A DNA stretch of 64,000 bases from an uncultured Blautia sp. Its GTDB lineage: Bacteria; Bacillota; Clostridia; Lachnospirales; Lachnospiraceae. The notes under the pieces are model-generated. The model was not told the origin of the DNA. It saw only the letters and a list, made by a program, of their open reading frames with translations, and ran no database searches. Positions 18,500 through 28,346 of this stretch are shown piece after piece. Positions within the stretch are counted from its first letter, which is position 1; each line of letters begins with the position of its first letter. The stretch is from the NCBI GenBank assembly GCA_946622645.1, contig CAMOQF010000001.1, positions 1 to 64,000 of the forward strand, written 5' to 3'. The translations under genes were made by a program, and so were the position numbers.

Positions 18500-19116
18500 A
18501 GCGCAAGAAGCGTGTGCTTGATCAGTTCATCCCGGTTCAGGTCCGGGTATTTTTCATCCGGCGTAAAGGGGATCCCCTCCCGAAGGGAATCCTGGTGCTG
18601 GTTCATGGAATCCAGACGTTCCAGAAAAGCCTTTTTTTCTTTCAGGAGTTTGACGTCCGCCTTGTAGCCGTTCTTGTGCAGGATATCCTGCGCGTTTTTT
18701 GCGATAAAGGAAGCGTCCGTCTTCGGATCGGAGGAAAAAAGCACCACCGAATTGCCGCAGACCGCAAATGCGTCCAGAAGAGCATTCTTTTCGTAGAATG
18801 TCATGCACATCTCATAAGCCATGGTGAGTGTCCCCTGATGTGCGCTGATATCCCGGTATAAAGCCTCGTCCATGGACGGGCAGCGAAGCAGCATGATCAG
18901 ATGGACCAGGGAACGGCAGCCGGGAAGGCAGCCCACGACAGACAGGACCGTCCAGACGTTCATACGGGTCCCGTAGACGATCCAGGCGACGATCAGAACA
19001 GTGACCGGCAGGAAAAACAAAGCCGCCGTGATCAACGTTCTTCTCTTCTTTTCGTTTTTGAAATAACCGAAATCACCTTTTCCGGGGCGCTTTTTTCGGC
19101 CTTCTGTCTTTGCCAT
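18490..19116 (-). CDS. Uncharacterised membrane protein
   Basis: Two hydrophobic segments after a basic N-terminus; compact operon position; no family recognised. Confidence 0.75.
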   Translation of the reverse strand: MAKTEGRKKRPGKGDFGYFKNEKKRRTLITAALFFLPVTVLIVAWIVYGTRMNVWTVLSVVGCLPGCRSLVHLIMLLRCPSMDEALYRDISAHQGTLTMAYEMCMTFYEKNALLDAFAVCGNSVVLFSSDPKTDASFIAKNAQDILHKNGYKADVKLLKEKKAFLERLDSMNQHQDSLREGIPFTPDEKYPDLNRDELIKHTLLALCL

Positions 19117-20929
19117 GGTTTTCCCTCGCTTTTCCCTTCTCAGGCCGCAGCAGGCAGCCGGGTCCGTATCCGATCAGGTCCATCCTGCCGGCCATCTGCA
19201 GACCTTCCAGCACCAGAGCGCGGTTTTTGGGGTCTTTGTACTGCATCAGAGCCCGCTGGATCGCTTTTTCATGAGGGGAACGGGGCACATACACTTTTTC
19301 CCCTGTCAGCGGATGGATGCCTGTGTAATACATGCACGTTGAAAGCGTCGAAGGCGTCGGATAAAAATCCTGCACCTGTTCCGGCGTAAAATGCAGATCC
19401 CGGATATATTCGGCCAGCTCCACCGCTTCTTTCATGGTACAGCCCGGATGGGACGATATAAAATAGGGAACGGCGTACTGGTCGGTCCCCAGATTTTTGT
19501 TGATCTTTTTGTATTCTTTGAGAAATGCCTCGTAAACGCGGTGCTCCGGCTTTCCCATCAGGCGCAGCACCTTCGGCGAGACATGCTCCGGCGCAACACG
19601 GAGCTGTCCGCTCACGTGATACCGGCACAGGTCAGTAAAAAAGCGCCTGTCCGGATCTGCCATCAGATAATCAAAACGGATGCCGGAGCGGATGAACACT
19701 TTTTTTACGCCGGGCAGTTTCCGGAGCTTTCGCAGCAGCTCCAGATAATCCGAATGATCGACCGTGAGATTGGGGCAGGGTTTCGGGAACAGGCACTGCC
19801 TGTCCTTGCAGGCTCCTTTTACCAGCTGCTTTTTGCAGGCCGGATGCCGGAAGTTGGCGGTCGGACCGCCTACATCGTGGATAAAGCCTTTAAAATCAGG
19901 ATCCTGTGTCATGGAGACAGCTTCCCGCAGGATGGAATCGTGGCTTCTTGTCTGTACGATCCTTCCCTGATGGAAGGTGAGGGCGCAGAAACTGCAGCTT
20001 CCAAAGCATCCGCGGTTGCTTGCCAGACTGAACCGGATCTCACTGATGGCCGGCACGCCGCCCTCCTTGTCATACATGGGATGGGCTCTGCCGGCATATG
20101 GAAATTCGTAGACGTCGTCCATCTCCTGCTCTGTAAGCGGGAGGGAAGGAGGATTCTGTACTACGAAGCCTTTGCCTTTATATTCTTCTGCAAGAGGGAC
20201 AGCCGTAAAAGGATCCGTATTCCGGTATTGTACGGCAAAGCTTTTTGCATACAGAGACTTGTCCGCCGCCATCCGCTCAAAATCCGGAAGAATATGGGCG
20301 TCCGGACAGGCCGAAAGGTCTTTTGCCCGGTAGCAGGTGCCCCGGATGTAAGTGATCTGCGACACAGGGATGCCGGAAGACAAAGCTTCGGCGATCTCCG
20401 GAATGGAATGCTCTCCCATCCCGTACGAGATCAGATCCGCGCCGGAATCCATGAGCACGCTGCGCTTAAGAGAGTCGGACCAGTAATCGTAATGGGCAAG
20501 TCTTCTGAGGCTGGCTTCGATACCGCCCAGGATGATGGGCGTGCGCTTGAAAGTCCTCCTGATCAGATTGCTGTATACGACTACTGCATGGTCCGGGCGA
20601 AGGTGCGTCTTTCCGCCGGGGGAATAGGCATCCGTCTTCCGCCGCTTTCTGGAAACCGTAAAATGGTTGACCATGGAATCCATATTCCCGGCAGAGACCA
20701 GAAAAGCAAGCCGCGGTTCTCCAAAGACGGCAATGCTCTGATCATCCTTCCAGTCCGGCTGCGGGATGATGCAGACTCTGTAGCCGCGCGATTCCAGCAG
20801 ACGGCTTATGATGGCTGTTCCAAACGAAGAATGATCCACATAGGCATCGCCGGATACATAGACGAAATCAGGCCGGTCCCAGCCTCTCTCTTCCATTTCT
20901 TTTCGTGTTACCGGAAGAAAATCAGACAT
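19073..20929 (-). CDS. YgiQ-family radical SAM protein
   Basis: SNRGCFGSCSFCALTFHQGR; RTPIILGGIEASLRRLAHYDYWSD; TDQYAVPYFISSHPGCTM; DFYPTPSTLSTCMYYTG. Confidence 0.95.
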   Translation of the reverse strand: MSDFLPVTRKEMEERGWDRPDFVYVSGDAYVDHSSFGTAIISRLLESRGYRVCIIPQPDWKDDQSIAVFGEPRLAFLVSAGNMDSMVNHFTVSRKRRKTDAYSPGGKTHLRPDHAVVVYSNLIRRTFKRTPIILGGIEASLRRLAHYDYWSDSLKRSVLMDSGADLISYGMGEHSIPEIAEALSSGIPVSQITYIRGTCYRAKDLSACPDAHILPDFERMAADKSLYAKSFAVQYRNTDPFTAVPLAEEYKGKGFVVQNPPSLPLTEQEMDDVYEFPYAGRAHPMYDKEGGVPAISEIRFSLASNRGCFGSCSFCALTFHQGRIVQTRSHDSILREAVSMTQDPDFKGFIHDVGGPTANFRHPACKKQLVKGACKDRQCLFPKPCPNLTVDHSDYLELLRKLRKLPGVKKVFIRSGIRFDYLMADPDRRFFTDLCRYHVSGQLRVAPEHVSPKVLRLMGKPEHRVYEAFLKEYKKINKNLGTDQYAVPYFISSHPGCTMKEAVELAEYIRDLHFTPEQVQDFYPTPSTLSTCMYYTGIHPLTGEKVYVPRSPHEKAIQRALMQYKDPKNRALVLEGLQMAGRMDLIGYGPGCLLRPEKGKARENHGKDRRPKKAPRKR

Positions 20930-20940
20930 GCGGAGCCACC

Positions 20941-21744
20941 TCAGTACAGGGCCTGGGCACGGTAGCCCTCGGCGATGATATCGAGCTGTCGGTGGAAACG
21001 TTCCAGCTGCTGCATGTCTTTGCCGCTGTAGATCCGGAGGAATTCATCCTGTATCTTACGGACCTCCCGTTCGTTGGAGACCTTGTACAGATTTTCGATG
21101 CAGAGCAGGATATCCTGCACGATATCCGACTGCAGGCGCGAAGAATTCTGCGCGTCCATGATCTCATCACGGACCGAGGACATTTCGTGGTCCAGGGCGT
21201 GGATGGCTTCAGCTGCTTTTGTCAGGCGCTCCGCCACATGGGGAGGCATGTCGCCTTTGTATTTATACTGCAGTGAATGCTCAATGGTGGCCCAGAAATC
21301 CATGGCCATGGTACGGATCTGCAGTTCCGCCTGGATCCTTTTTGGTCCCTCCAGCGTTTCGACAGTGTAATAGATGATCAGATGATAGCTGCGGTAGCCG
21401 CTCTCTTTGATCTTTTTCAGATAGTTTTTTTCACTCTTGATCGTGAGATCCGAACGTTTCTGGAGCATCTCCGCCACGGTCTCGATATCTTCCTCAAACT
21501 GGCAGATGATCCGGATGCCGGCGATGTCCTCCACCTCTTCCTCCATACGCTCTATGGGAATGTTCTTCCGCTGCAGCTTTTCCAGGATGGAAGCAACGCT
21601 TTTGACCCGGCCGGTCACCTGCTCGATCGGGGAATACAGGCCGTTCATCCGATGCTCTTCGATAATATGTTCAAATTTCAATATCAGTTCCCTGACCGCC
21701 AGTTCATAGGGGCAGAGGATCTTTCTCCATAGCTGTATTTCCAA
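20941..21744 (-). CDS. Small alarmone synthetase / GTP pyrophosphokinase family (RelQ/YjbM-like)
   Basis: SIEQVTGRVKSVASILEKLQRK..EDIAGIRIICQFEEDI..GYRSYHLIIYY..ELQIRTMAMDFWATIEHSLQYK. Confidence 0.92.
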   Translation of the reverse strand: MEIQLWRKILCPYELAVRELILKFEHIIEEHRMNGLYSPIEQVTGRVKSVASILEKLQRKNIPIERMEEEVEDIAGIRIICQFEEDIETVAEMLQKRSDLTIKSEKNYLKKIKESGYRSYHLIIYYTVETLEGPKRIQAELQIRTMAMDFWATIEHSLQYKYKGDMPPHVAERLTKAAEAIHALDHEMSSVRDEIMDAQNSSRLQSDIVQDILLCIENLYKVSNEREVRKIQDEFLRIYSGKDMQQLERFHRQLDIIAEGYRAQALY

Positions 21745-21772
21745 AATCCTTCACCTCCGGGGAACGCCCGTG

Positions 21773-23269
21773 TTAACGGGAGAGCGCCTTCAGGACGGCG
21801 CAAAGATAGTTCCACGTTCTTTCTGTCGACGCGATATCAAGATGCTCTTCCGATGTATGGATATCAAAGATGTCCGGTCCGATGGACACACAGTCGAGTC
21901 CTTCTAATCGGTCATAAAAAAGACCGCACTCAAGTCCTGCGTGGATCACAGTGACTTCCATCTCTTTTCCAAAGAGATCCTTGTAAACACTTGTCATAAC
22001 TTCGCGGAGAGGAGATTCCTGCCGGTATTCCCAGCCGGGATAATCCCCGTGCACCGTCGCTTTGCCGCCCAGGAACTCTGTCAGGAAGATCAGACGGTTC
22101 TGGAGGTCTTTTTTTGCGGACCCGATGGAAGAACGTACGCTGTTCTCCATCACGAGGGTGCTGTTGTCCAGCTTCAGAATGCCTAAATTAAGGGAGGTCT
22201 CCACGAGGCCCGGGACAGAACCGCTCATCTTCTGCACGCCGAAAGGCGTGTTGCGAAGAAGGAACATGACCTTGCCGAGGCCGGTAGGATGCAGGCATTT
22301 ATATTCACCGGATCCCTGTCTTACGGCCGTAATGGTCACATCCGGGTCGCTGACGGCGTATTCTTTCCGAAGTTCCTCCTGAAGCTTTTCAGCTTCGGCA
22401 AAAACGATCCCTTCATCAGCCGGGGAGATGCAGATCCTGGCGTGACAGCTGCGGGGGATCGCATTGTCCTTGGTGCCGCCTTCCAGTTCCGACAGTCCAT
22501 ATTCTATACGTTCGTTTAAGTTGTACAAAAAACGGGCCATCACAAGGCAGGCGTTCATCCGGATCTTGTCGATCTCACCGCCGGAATGGCCGCCCCGAAG
22601 ACCGGTCACATCGATGGTCATGTCGAGGCCGTTCCGCTCTCTTCTGCCCACGGAGAGTTCGCTTTTCACGACGCTGCCTCCTGCGCAGCCGGCGAGCAGA
22701 ATACCTTCTTCCTCGGAGTCCAGATTGATCATCCGCCTGCCGTCAAGAACGCCCGCGTCCATGGCGGCAGCGCCCAGAAGGCCGATCTCCTCATCCGTTG
22801 TAAAGACACATTCCAGCTTTGGATGGACGATGGAAGGATCAGCCAGAATGGCGAGCATCATGGCTGCCGCGATCCCGTCGTCGCCGCCCAGGGTGGTGCC
22901 GTTGGCTCTTACAAAGCCGTCCGAGACGATCAGGTCCAGCCCGTCCTTCTCAAAATCATGTTCAATGTCCGGCCTTTTTTCACAGACCATGTCGATATGT
23001 CCCTGCAGGATCACGCCGGGGGCGTCTTCACAGCCCTCCGATGCTTCCGCGCGGATGACGACATTGTTCATTTCATCCTGGATATATTCCAGGGCGCGCT
23101 CCTTTGCAAAGGAGACGATGTAATCGCTGATCGCTTTCGTATTGCCGGACCCATGCGGGATTCTGCAAAGCTCTTCAAAGTAGTGAAATACATTTTCCGG
23201 CTGAAGATTTGATAATATGCCCATGCTATCGTTTATCCTTTCAGTCTGGTTTTCTTTTTGAACCAACAA
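21773..23269 (-). CDS. pepD: Aminoacyl-histidine dipeptidase
   Basis: YFEELCRIPHGSGNTKAISDY, VILQGHIDMVCEK, GTTLGGDDGIAAAMMLAIL, HAGLECGLF. Confidence 0.94.
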   Translation of the reverse strand: MLVQKENQTERINDSMGILSNLQPENVFHYFEELCRIPHGSGNTKAISDYIVSFAKERALEYIQDEMNNVVIRAEASEGCEDAPGVILQGHIDMVCEKRPDIEHDFEKDGLDLIVSDGFVRANGTTLGGDDGIAAAMMLAILADPSIVHPKLECVFTTDEEIGLLGAAAMDAGVLDGRRMINLDSEEEGILLAGCAGGSVVKSELSVGRRERNGLDMTIDVTGLRGGHSGGEIDKIRMNACLVMARFLYNLNERIEYGLSELEGGTKDNAIPRSCHARICISPADEGIVFAEAEKLQEELRKEYAVSDPDVTITAVRQGSGEYKCLHPTGLGKVMFLLRNTPFGVQKMSGSVPGLVETSLNLGILKLDNSTLVMENSVRSSIGSAKKDLQNRLIFLTEFLGGKATVHGDYPGWEYRQESPLREVMTSVYKDLFGKEMEVTVIHAGLECGLFYDRLEGLDCVSIGPDIFDIHTSEEHLDIASTERTWNYLCAVLKALSR

Positions 23270-23312
23270 AGGTGCCGAAGGTCTCCCCCCGGCACCAGTG
23301 CATTATACAGTC

Positions 23313-23969
23313 TTATTCATCCAGATCATCGAGATCTTCCAGATCGTCCAACAGGCCCTGTGTGTCAGTTTCCGCCGGTTCGTCCGCTTCCGGTACCGGG
23401 AAGGAAGAAGTCATGGCAGCTGCCTGGGCGGTCTGCGGAGCCAGCTCCTGCCGGTTCTGATTTACGATATCCAGACAGCTCTGAAGTGAATCGATAAAGC
23501 TGCGGTACTTCCCGCCGGCGTCGTCCAGCGTGTCGTTGAGGACCGTACCGATATTGCTCATCATCTCATCCGTGTAAGTGATCGCTGAGAGACGGATGTT
23601 GTTTGCGTCCTGTGTGGCCGAATCCAGGATCTCCTGGGCCTGACGGTTGGCCTCGTTTACGGTCTCATTGGCCTGCGCGTAGGCTTTCTGCATGATCTCA
23701 TGCTGCTGGACAAGCTCGTTGGCCCGCTCCTGCGCGTCCGCGATCAGAGCGTCCGCCTTGGACTGGGCGTCCTCCAGGATGGCGTCCTTGTTGCTGATGA
23801 TCTTCTGATAACGTTTGATCTCGTCCGGCGTTTTTAAGCGGAGCTCACGGAGATATTCCGAGATCTCTTCCTTGTCGACGACGATCTTGCGTGTAGAAAG
23901 AGGCTGATATTTACAGCTCTCCACATACTCTTCGATTTCTTCAATGATCTGTTCTATTCTGCTGCTCAT
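23313..23969 (-). CDS. DivIVA-like / ATPase-like coiled-coil protein of unknown function
   Basis: Long Glu/Gln/Ala-rich coiled coil (AQERANELVQQHEIMQKAYAQANETVNEANRQAQEILDSA) with acidic C-terminus EDLDDLDE. Confidence 0.7.
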   Translation of the reverse strand: MSSRIEQIIEEIEEYVESCKYQPLSTRKIVVDKEEISEYLRELRLKTPDEIKRYQKIISNKDAILEDAQSKADALIADAQERANELVQQHEIMQKAYAQANETVNEANRQAQEILDSATQDANNIRLSAITYTDEMMSNIGTVLNDTLDDAGGKYRSFIDSLQSCLDIVNQNRQELAPQTAQAAAMTSSFPVPEADEPAETDTQGLLDDLEDLDDLDE

Positions 23970-23989
23970 TCCCCTGATTCTCCTTATCG

Positions 23990-24475
23990 TTAAGCGCTTG
24001 TGTGAATTTTTCGCATGACCTCCGAAATGATCTCCGGCGGCGCAAAGCGGCTCAGGTCGCCCCCAAACCGGGCAACTTCTTTCATGATGGTGGAGCTGAG
24101 ATAAGCATATTCAAGACTTGTGGTCATAAACATGGTCTCGATGTCAGGTGCGAGCACACGGTTTGTCTGCGCCATCTGCAGCTCATATTCAAAGTCAGTC
24201 ACTGCCCGAAGTCCTCGCACGATCACCTGCGCGCCGTTCTCACGGGCGAAGTCGACCGACAGGCCTTCAAAGGGCTTTACGATCACATTATGTATACCAT
24301 CAGTTGCCTTTTTCAGTATATTAACACGTTCTTCAACAGAAAACAATGGACTTTTTGCAGAATTATGTAAAACTCCGAGGATCAGCCGGTCAAAGCTGGA
24401 GCTCGATCTTTTGATGACGTCCAGATGGCCGAAGGTTACCGGGTCAAAGCTGCCTGGATAAACGGCTACTACCAT
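23990..24475 (-). CDS. coaD: Phosphopantetheine adenylyltransferase
   Basis: [63 protein letters not shown]. Confidence 0.97.
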   Translation of the reverse strand: MVVAVYPGSFDPVTFGHLDVIKRSSSSFDRLILGVLHNSAKSPLFSVEERVNILKKATDGIHNVIVKPFEGLSVDFARENGAQVIVRGLRAVTDFEYELQMAQTNRVLAPDIETMFMTTSLEYAYLSSTIMKEVARFGGDLSRFAPPEIISEVMRKIHTSA

Positions 24476-24480
24476 AAGGC

Positions 24481-25038
24481 TTACTCTCTTTCTTTTCTTT
24501 TGATAAACAGGTGGCGGTTGGTCTTGTAGGTCTTTTCACGAATGATGTAAAAACCGGCATCCTCTATCCAGGAGAGATCCGACTTAAGGTCCGCTTCCAG
24601 GATAAGAAGGGTTTTTTCAGATGCCAGAGAGCTGTTCCGCAGCCAGGAGAAGGCTTCTTTTTCAAGCCCCTGTCCGTAGGGAGGATCCATGAAGATCACG
24701 TCGAACGCTTCACGTCCTTCCAGCGTCTTCAGCGCCTGCAGGGCATCCATCGCCAGTACCGTCCCGCCGGAAAGCTTTGTAAAGGCCAGATTTTCCTTGA
24801 TGCAGGAAACGGCCTTTTTGTCCCGGTCAGTAAAGACGGCCGAAGAGGCACCGCGGGAAAGCGCTTCGATCCCGATGGCCCCGCTCCCGGCATACAGATC
24901 CAGGAAAGAAGCACCCGGGATCTCATTCTGCAGAATGTTGAAGAGGGTCTCCTTGATCCTGTCCGTGGTGGGACGCGTGTTGGAACCGGGGGGCGTTTTT
25001 AAGGGAAGATGCCTTGCTTTGCCAGCGATCACTCTCAT
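24481..25038 (-). CDS. rsmD: 16S rRNA (guanine(966)-N(2))-methyltransferase
   Basis: [67 protein letters not shown]. Confidence 0.96.
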   Translation of the reverse strand: MRVIAGKARHLPLKTPPGSNTRPTTDRIKETLFNILQNEIPGASFLDLYAGSGAIGIEALSRGASSAVFTDRDKKAVSCIKENLAFTKLSGGTVLAMDALQALKTLEGREAFDVIFMDPPYGQGLEKEAFSWLRNSSLASEKTLLILEADLKSDLSWIEDAGFYIIREKTYKTNRHLFIKRKERE

Positions 25039-25430
25039 TTCAGGTTCAGTCTCCAGTCAAGGTCTCCGCGTGAAAGCCCAAGGATCAGAAGCTCCGCGGT
25101 CGCGATATTGGTCGCTACGGGGATGTTGTACTGATCGCAGCGCTTTACGATCGCGTGAAGATCCGGTTCTTTGGCATCGATCATCACGGGATTGTAGAAA
25201 AGGATCACCAGGTCAAGGTCCTCCCGCTCTACCATCTCCATAAACTGTTTGTCTCCGCCGATACTGCCGGCAAGGAATTTGTGTACATGCAGCCCGGTCG
25301 CGTCCTCGATCCGACGGCCGGTGGTACCGGTCGCATAGACCTCATGACGGGCCAGGATGTTTTTATATGCGATGCAAAAGTCCTCGATCAACACTTTTTT
25401 GCTGTTGTGTGCTATTATTCCCAGATTCAT
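25035..25430 (-). CDS. mgsA: Methylglyoxal synthase
   Basis: LAGSIGGDKQFMEMVEREDLDLVILFYNPV; CDQYNIPVATNIATAELLI; YATGTTGRRIEDATGL. Confidence 0.94.
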   Translation of the reverse strand: MNLGIIAHNSKKVLIEDFCIAYKNILARHEVYATGTTGRRIEDATGLHVHKFLAGSIGGDKQFMEMVEREDLDLVILFYNPVMIDAKEPDLHAIVKRCDQYNIPVATNIATAELLILGLSRGDLDWRLNLK

Positions 25431-25486
25431 CTGAATTTCCTCCGTGCATTTTCTTTTACACAGCCCAAATTTCAGGTCTATACAAC

Positions 25487-25515
25487 ATTATAACAAACAG
25501 ACAAATAAAGTGCAA
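25487..25515 (-). promoter_or_regulatory. Probable sigma-A promoter for mgsA-rsmD-coaD operon
   Basis: Minus strand TTGCAC-17 nt-TATAAT (ATTATA at 25487-25492; GTGCAA at 25510-25515). Confidence 0.6.
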
Positions 25516-25560
25516 TCTAATTATCAAAAATATACAAAATAAACATGAGACATCTTTCAA

Positions 25561-25599
25561 TAAAAAAGCAGATATGGTCCATATACGGATCATATCTGC
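25561..25599 (-). terminator. Rho-independent terminator downstream of DUF6465-type gene
   Basis: Minus: GCAGATATGATCC GTATAT GGACCATATCTGC TTTTTTA (13-bp stem, one mismatch). Confidence 0.85.
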
Positions 25600-25622
25600 C
25601 ATTCGGTCATCTTTCGGTCTGA

Positions 25623-26069
25623 TTACAGTTCGATAATGCCGGTCACATCGCCGTTGATGACATAGTATGCGCTGTTGTCTTCCGGTTTGATATAAACCTT
25701 GACATCCTTAAGATCTTCTGCTTTGTTCTTAAGCTCGTCTGTCCAGATCTTTTTGACCTGTTCCACGACATCCTTTGCATAGACTTCTTTGCCCCAGAAC
25801 TGTACATAAACAGCTGTGGTGGTTTCAGCCTTTGCAGCGGGCTTTTCAGTCTTGGCAGCCTTGACGGTCTTTTTGGCTGCGGTCTTTTTGACTGCTTCTT
25901 TGACAGTCTTTTCAGCAGATTCCTTGACAGCCTTAACAGCCTTTTCAGCTTTTTCGACCTTCGCGGCGACAACAGGTGCCTTTGTTTCTTTAACGGTAGT
26001 CTCTACAGTTTTTGCAGCTTCTTTGACGACTGCAGTCTCTGCAGCTTTCTCAGATGCTTTCTTTACCAT
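25623..26069 (-). CDS. DUF6465-type protein with Lys/Ala-rich N-terminal region
   Basis: Start [20 protein letters not shown] (GGAGG 8 nt upstream); C-term [62 protein letters not shown]. Confidence 0.85.
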   Translation of the reverse strand: MVKKASEKAAETAVVKEAAKTVETTVKETKAPVVAAKVEKAEKAVKAVKESAEKTVKEAVKKTAAKKTVKAAKTEKPAAKAETTTAVYVQFWGKEVYAKDVVEQVKKIWTDELKNKAEDLKDVKVYIKPEDNSAYYVINGDVTGIIEL

Positions 26070-26281
26070 GTGGATTGCCTCCTTAAAAATCAATTAAAAC
26101 AAGTAAATCTTTTTTCCGCCCACTAGGATACTACGTTTTTTTTTGAATTGCAACAACAGATTTGAAAATTGTTAATTATGAGTGTTTTTTAAGTGGATAC
26201 TGTCCAATATTTGTTAAAGATTCACCTGAATATTGACCAAAATCGGTAATTTTTGCGACGATTACGAAGCAAAAATCCGAC

Positions 26282-28333
26282 TTAAATGGTAAGCTTTTTC
26301 AGATTTCCTTCCATATATAATGTAAGACGTTTCTGCAGCGGAAGGTTCTGCGGAAGGGCGAGTTCCGGGTCCAGAGTCAGGATCTCTCGCGCAGCTTCGC
26401 TTGCCTGCTGCAGGATTCCGGCGTCCTGATAGATGTCGGCGAGGCCGAATTCCAGAACGCCGCTCTGACGGATGCCGAAGAGGTCTCCGGGGCCTCGAAG
26501 CCTTAAGTCTTCTCCCGCGATAAAAAAGCCGTCGTTGGAGGAATTGAGGATCTCCAGTCTCTTCCGTGTCTCTTCATCCTCATTACCCTGCATGAAGATA
26601 CAGTAGGACTGGTGCTCTCCTCTCCCGACACGGCCGCGAAGCTGATGCAGCTGGGCAAGGCCGAATCTCTCGGCGTTTTCCACCATCATGACGGTTGCGT
26701 TCGGTACGTTCACGCCTACCTCGATCACCGTGGTGGAAACCAGAACGTCGATCTCGCCGGATGCAAAAGCATTCATGATCCGGTTCTTTTCACGGGCCGG
26801 CATCCTGCCATGCAGTGCGCTCACGGTGATGTTTTCCGGGAGAGCCTTCTGGAGCCTCTCGGTGTAGTCGGTCACGTTTTCCGCTTCGATCTCGGAGGAC
26901 TCTTCCACCATAGGACAGATGACATAAGCCTGCCTGCCTGCTTCCGTCTGGTTTTTGATAAAATTCCAGGCGTTTGCCCTCCAGTGCGTTCCAACTACGC
27001 AGTTTTTGATGGGAAGCCTGTTTTTCGGTTTTTCATCGAGGACAGAGATGTCCAGATCACCGAACAGGATGATCGCCAGCGTACGCGGAATGGGCGTCGC
27101 GCTCATGACCAGCACATGGGGAATGTCTTCCCCGCCGGAGAGCATCTGCCTCTGCTTGACGCCGAAACGGTGCTGCTCATCCGTGATGGCCAGCGCAAGA
27201 TTTTTGTACCTGACCTTTTCCTGAATGAGCGCATGCGTTCCGATGATCATGAGTGCTTCTCCGGACCGGATCTTTTCGCAGATCTCTTTCTTTTCCTTCG
27301 CCGTCTGGCTTCCTGTCAGAAGGACCGGACAGAAGTGTTCCAGCCCGTTTTCGGATAGAAGGGCGCACAGGCTTTCATAATGCTGGTGTGAGAGCACCTC
27401 GGTCGGCACCATGAGGGCGCTCTGCCATCCGTTCTCGGCTGCAAGGATCATAGCCAGAAAAGCAAGGATGGTTTTTCCGGAGCCGACATCTCCCTGGATC
27501 AGCCGGGAAGTCAGCGGAATTCCCGTCAGATCCCGTTCTATCTGATGCCAGACATTCTGCTGGGCGGATGTCAGGGTGTAGGGGAGCTCTTCGATCACAC
27601 GCTCTGTGGTCCACACCTTTTTCATGGGAAAAGCGTTCCGGCTTGTCCCGGCATTTTCTTTCAGATGCTGCAGAGAAAGGATGAAAAGGAGAAATTCGTC
27701 GAACACCAGACGGCTGCGGGCGATGATGAGCTGCTCTTTATCCTTCGGAAAGTGGATGGTTTCCTCCGCAAAGCTTTCATCGCACAGGCCATAGCGTTCC
27801 CGGATCTCCGGGGGAAGGGGATCCGGCTCCCGGACCTTCTCATTCAGGGCGTTCCGGACCAGCCGCTGCACGGTCTTGTTGGAGAGGCCGGCGGTCAGCC
27901 GGTAGACCGGCTGAAGGGAAAGATTGACTTCCCGGTATTTTTCCGGCAGAAAGACCTCCGGATGCTGGAGCTGCAGCGTTTTGCCGCGGCGTACGCAGAC
28001 GCCCCGGAACAGGAAGAGGCTTCCCCTCTTCAGGATATTCCGAAGATATGCCGAGCGGAACCAGGCCGCTGTGATCGTGCCGCTGTCATCCTGCAATGTC
28101 GCGCTTGTGACGGGAATACGTCCTTTGGCGTTTACGGAGACGCCTGAAGAGACACGCGCCTGGATGGTCACCATCTCTCCTTCCCGGACATCCCGGATAC
28201 GGACAGGAGGCGCGTATTCCTCATACCGGCGCGGATAATAGCAAAGCAGGTCCTGCACTGTGGCGAGACCTGCTTTTTCCAGAAGCTTTTCCGTTTTATC
28301 GCCGACTCCTTTGAGTTCTCTTAAAAGCTTCAT
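26282..28333 (-). CDS. recG: ATP-dependent DNA helicase RecG
   Basis: [79 protein letters not shown]. Confidence 0.97.
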   Translation of the reverse strand: MKLLRELKGVGDKTEKLLEKAGLATVQDLLCYYPRRYEEYAPPVRIRDVREGEMVTIQARVSSGVSVNAKGRIPVTSATLQDDSGTITAAWFRSAYLRNILKRGSLFLFRGVCVRRGKTLQLQHPEVFLPEKYREVNLSLQPVYRLTAGLSNKTVQRLVRNALNEKVREPDPLPPEIRERYGLCDESFAEETIHFPKDKEQLIIARSRLVFDEFLLFILSLQHLKENAGTSRNAFPMKKVWTTERVIEELPYTLTSAQQNVWHQIERDLTGIPLTSRLIQGDVGSGKTILAFLAMILAAENGWQSALMVPTEVLSHQHYESLCALLSENGLEHFCPVLLTGSQTAKEKKEICEKIRSGEALMIIGTHALIQEKVRYKNLALAITDEQHRFGVKQRQMLSGGEDIPHVLVMSATPIPRTLAIILFGDLDISVLDEKPKNRLPIKNCVVGTHWRANAWNFIKNQTEAGRQAYVICPMVEESSEIEAENVTDYTERLQKALPENITVSALHGRMPAREKNRIMNAFASGEIDVLVSTTVIEVGVNVPNATVMMVENAERFGLAQLHQLRGRVGRGEHQSYCIFMQGNEDEETRKRLEILNSSNDGFFIAGEDLRLRGPGDLFGIRQSGVLEFGLADIYQDAGILQQASEAAREILTLDPELALPQNLPLQKRLTLYMEGNLKKLTI

Positions 28334-28346
28334 ATTATAATACCTT

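Noticed and set aside
19391-20965. 524-aa plus-strand ORF opposite ygiQ
   Set aside because: Antisense shadow of a confident YgiQ gene; no recognisable domain.
26249-26277. ATTTTTGC...GCAAAAAT hairpin after recG as a terminator or regulatory element
   Set aside because: Stem is short and AT-rich with a weak U-tract; may be a weak terminator but not supported enough to list.
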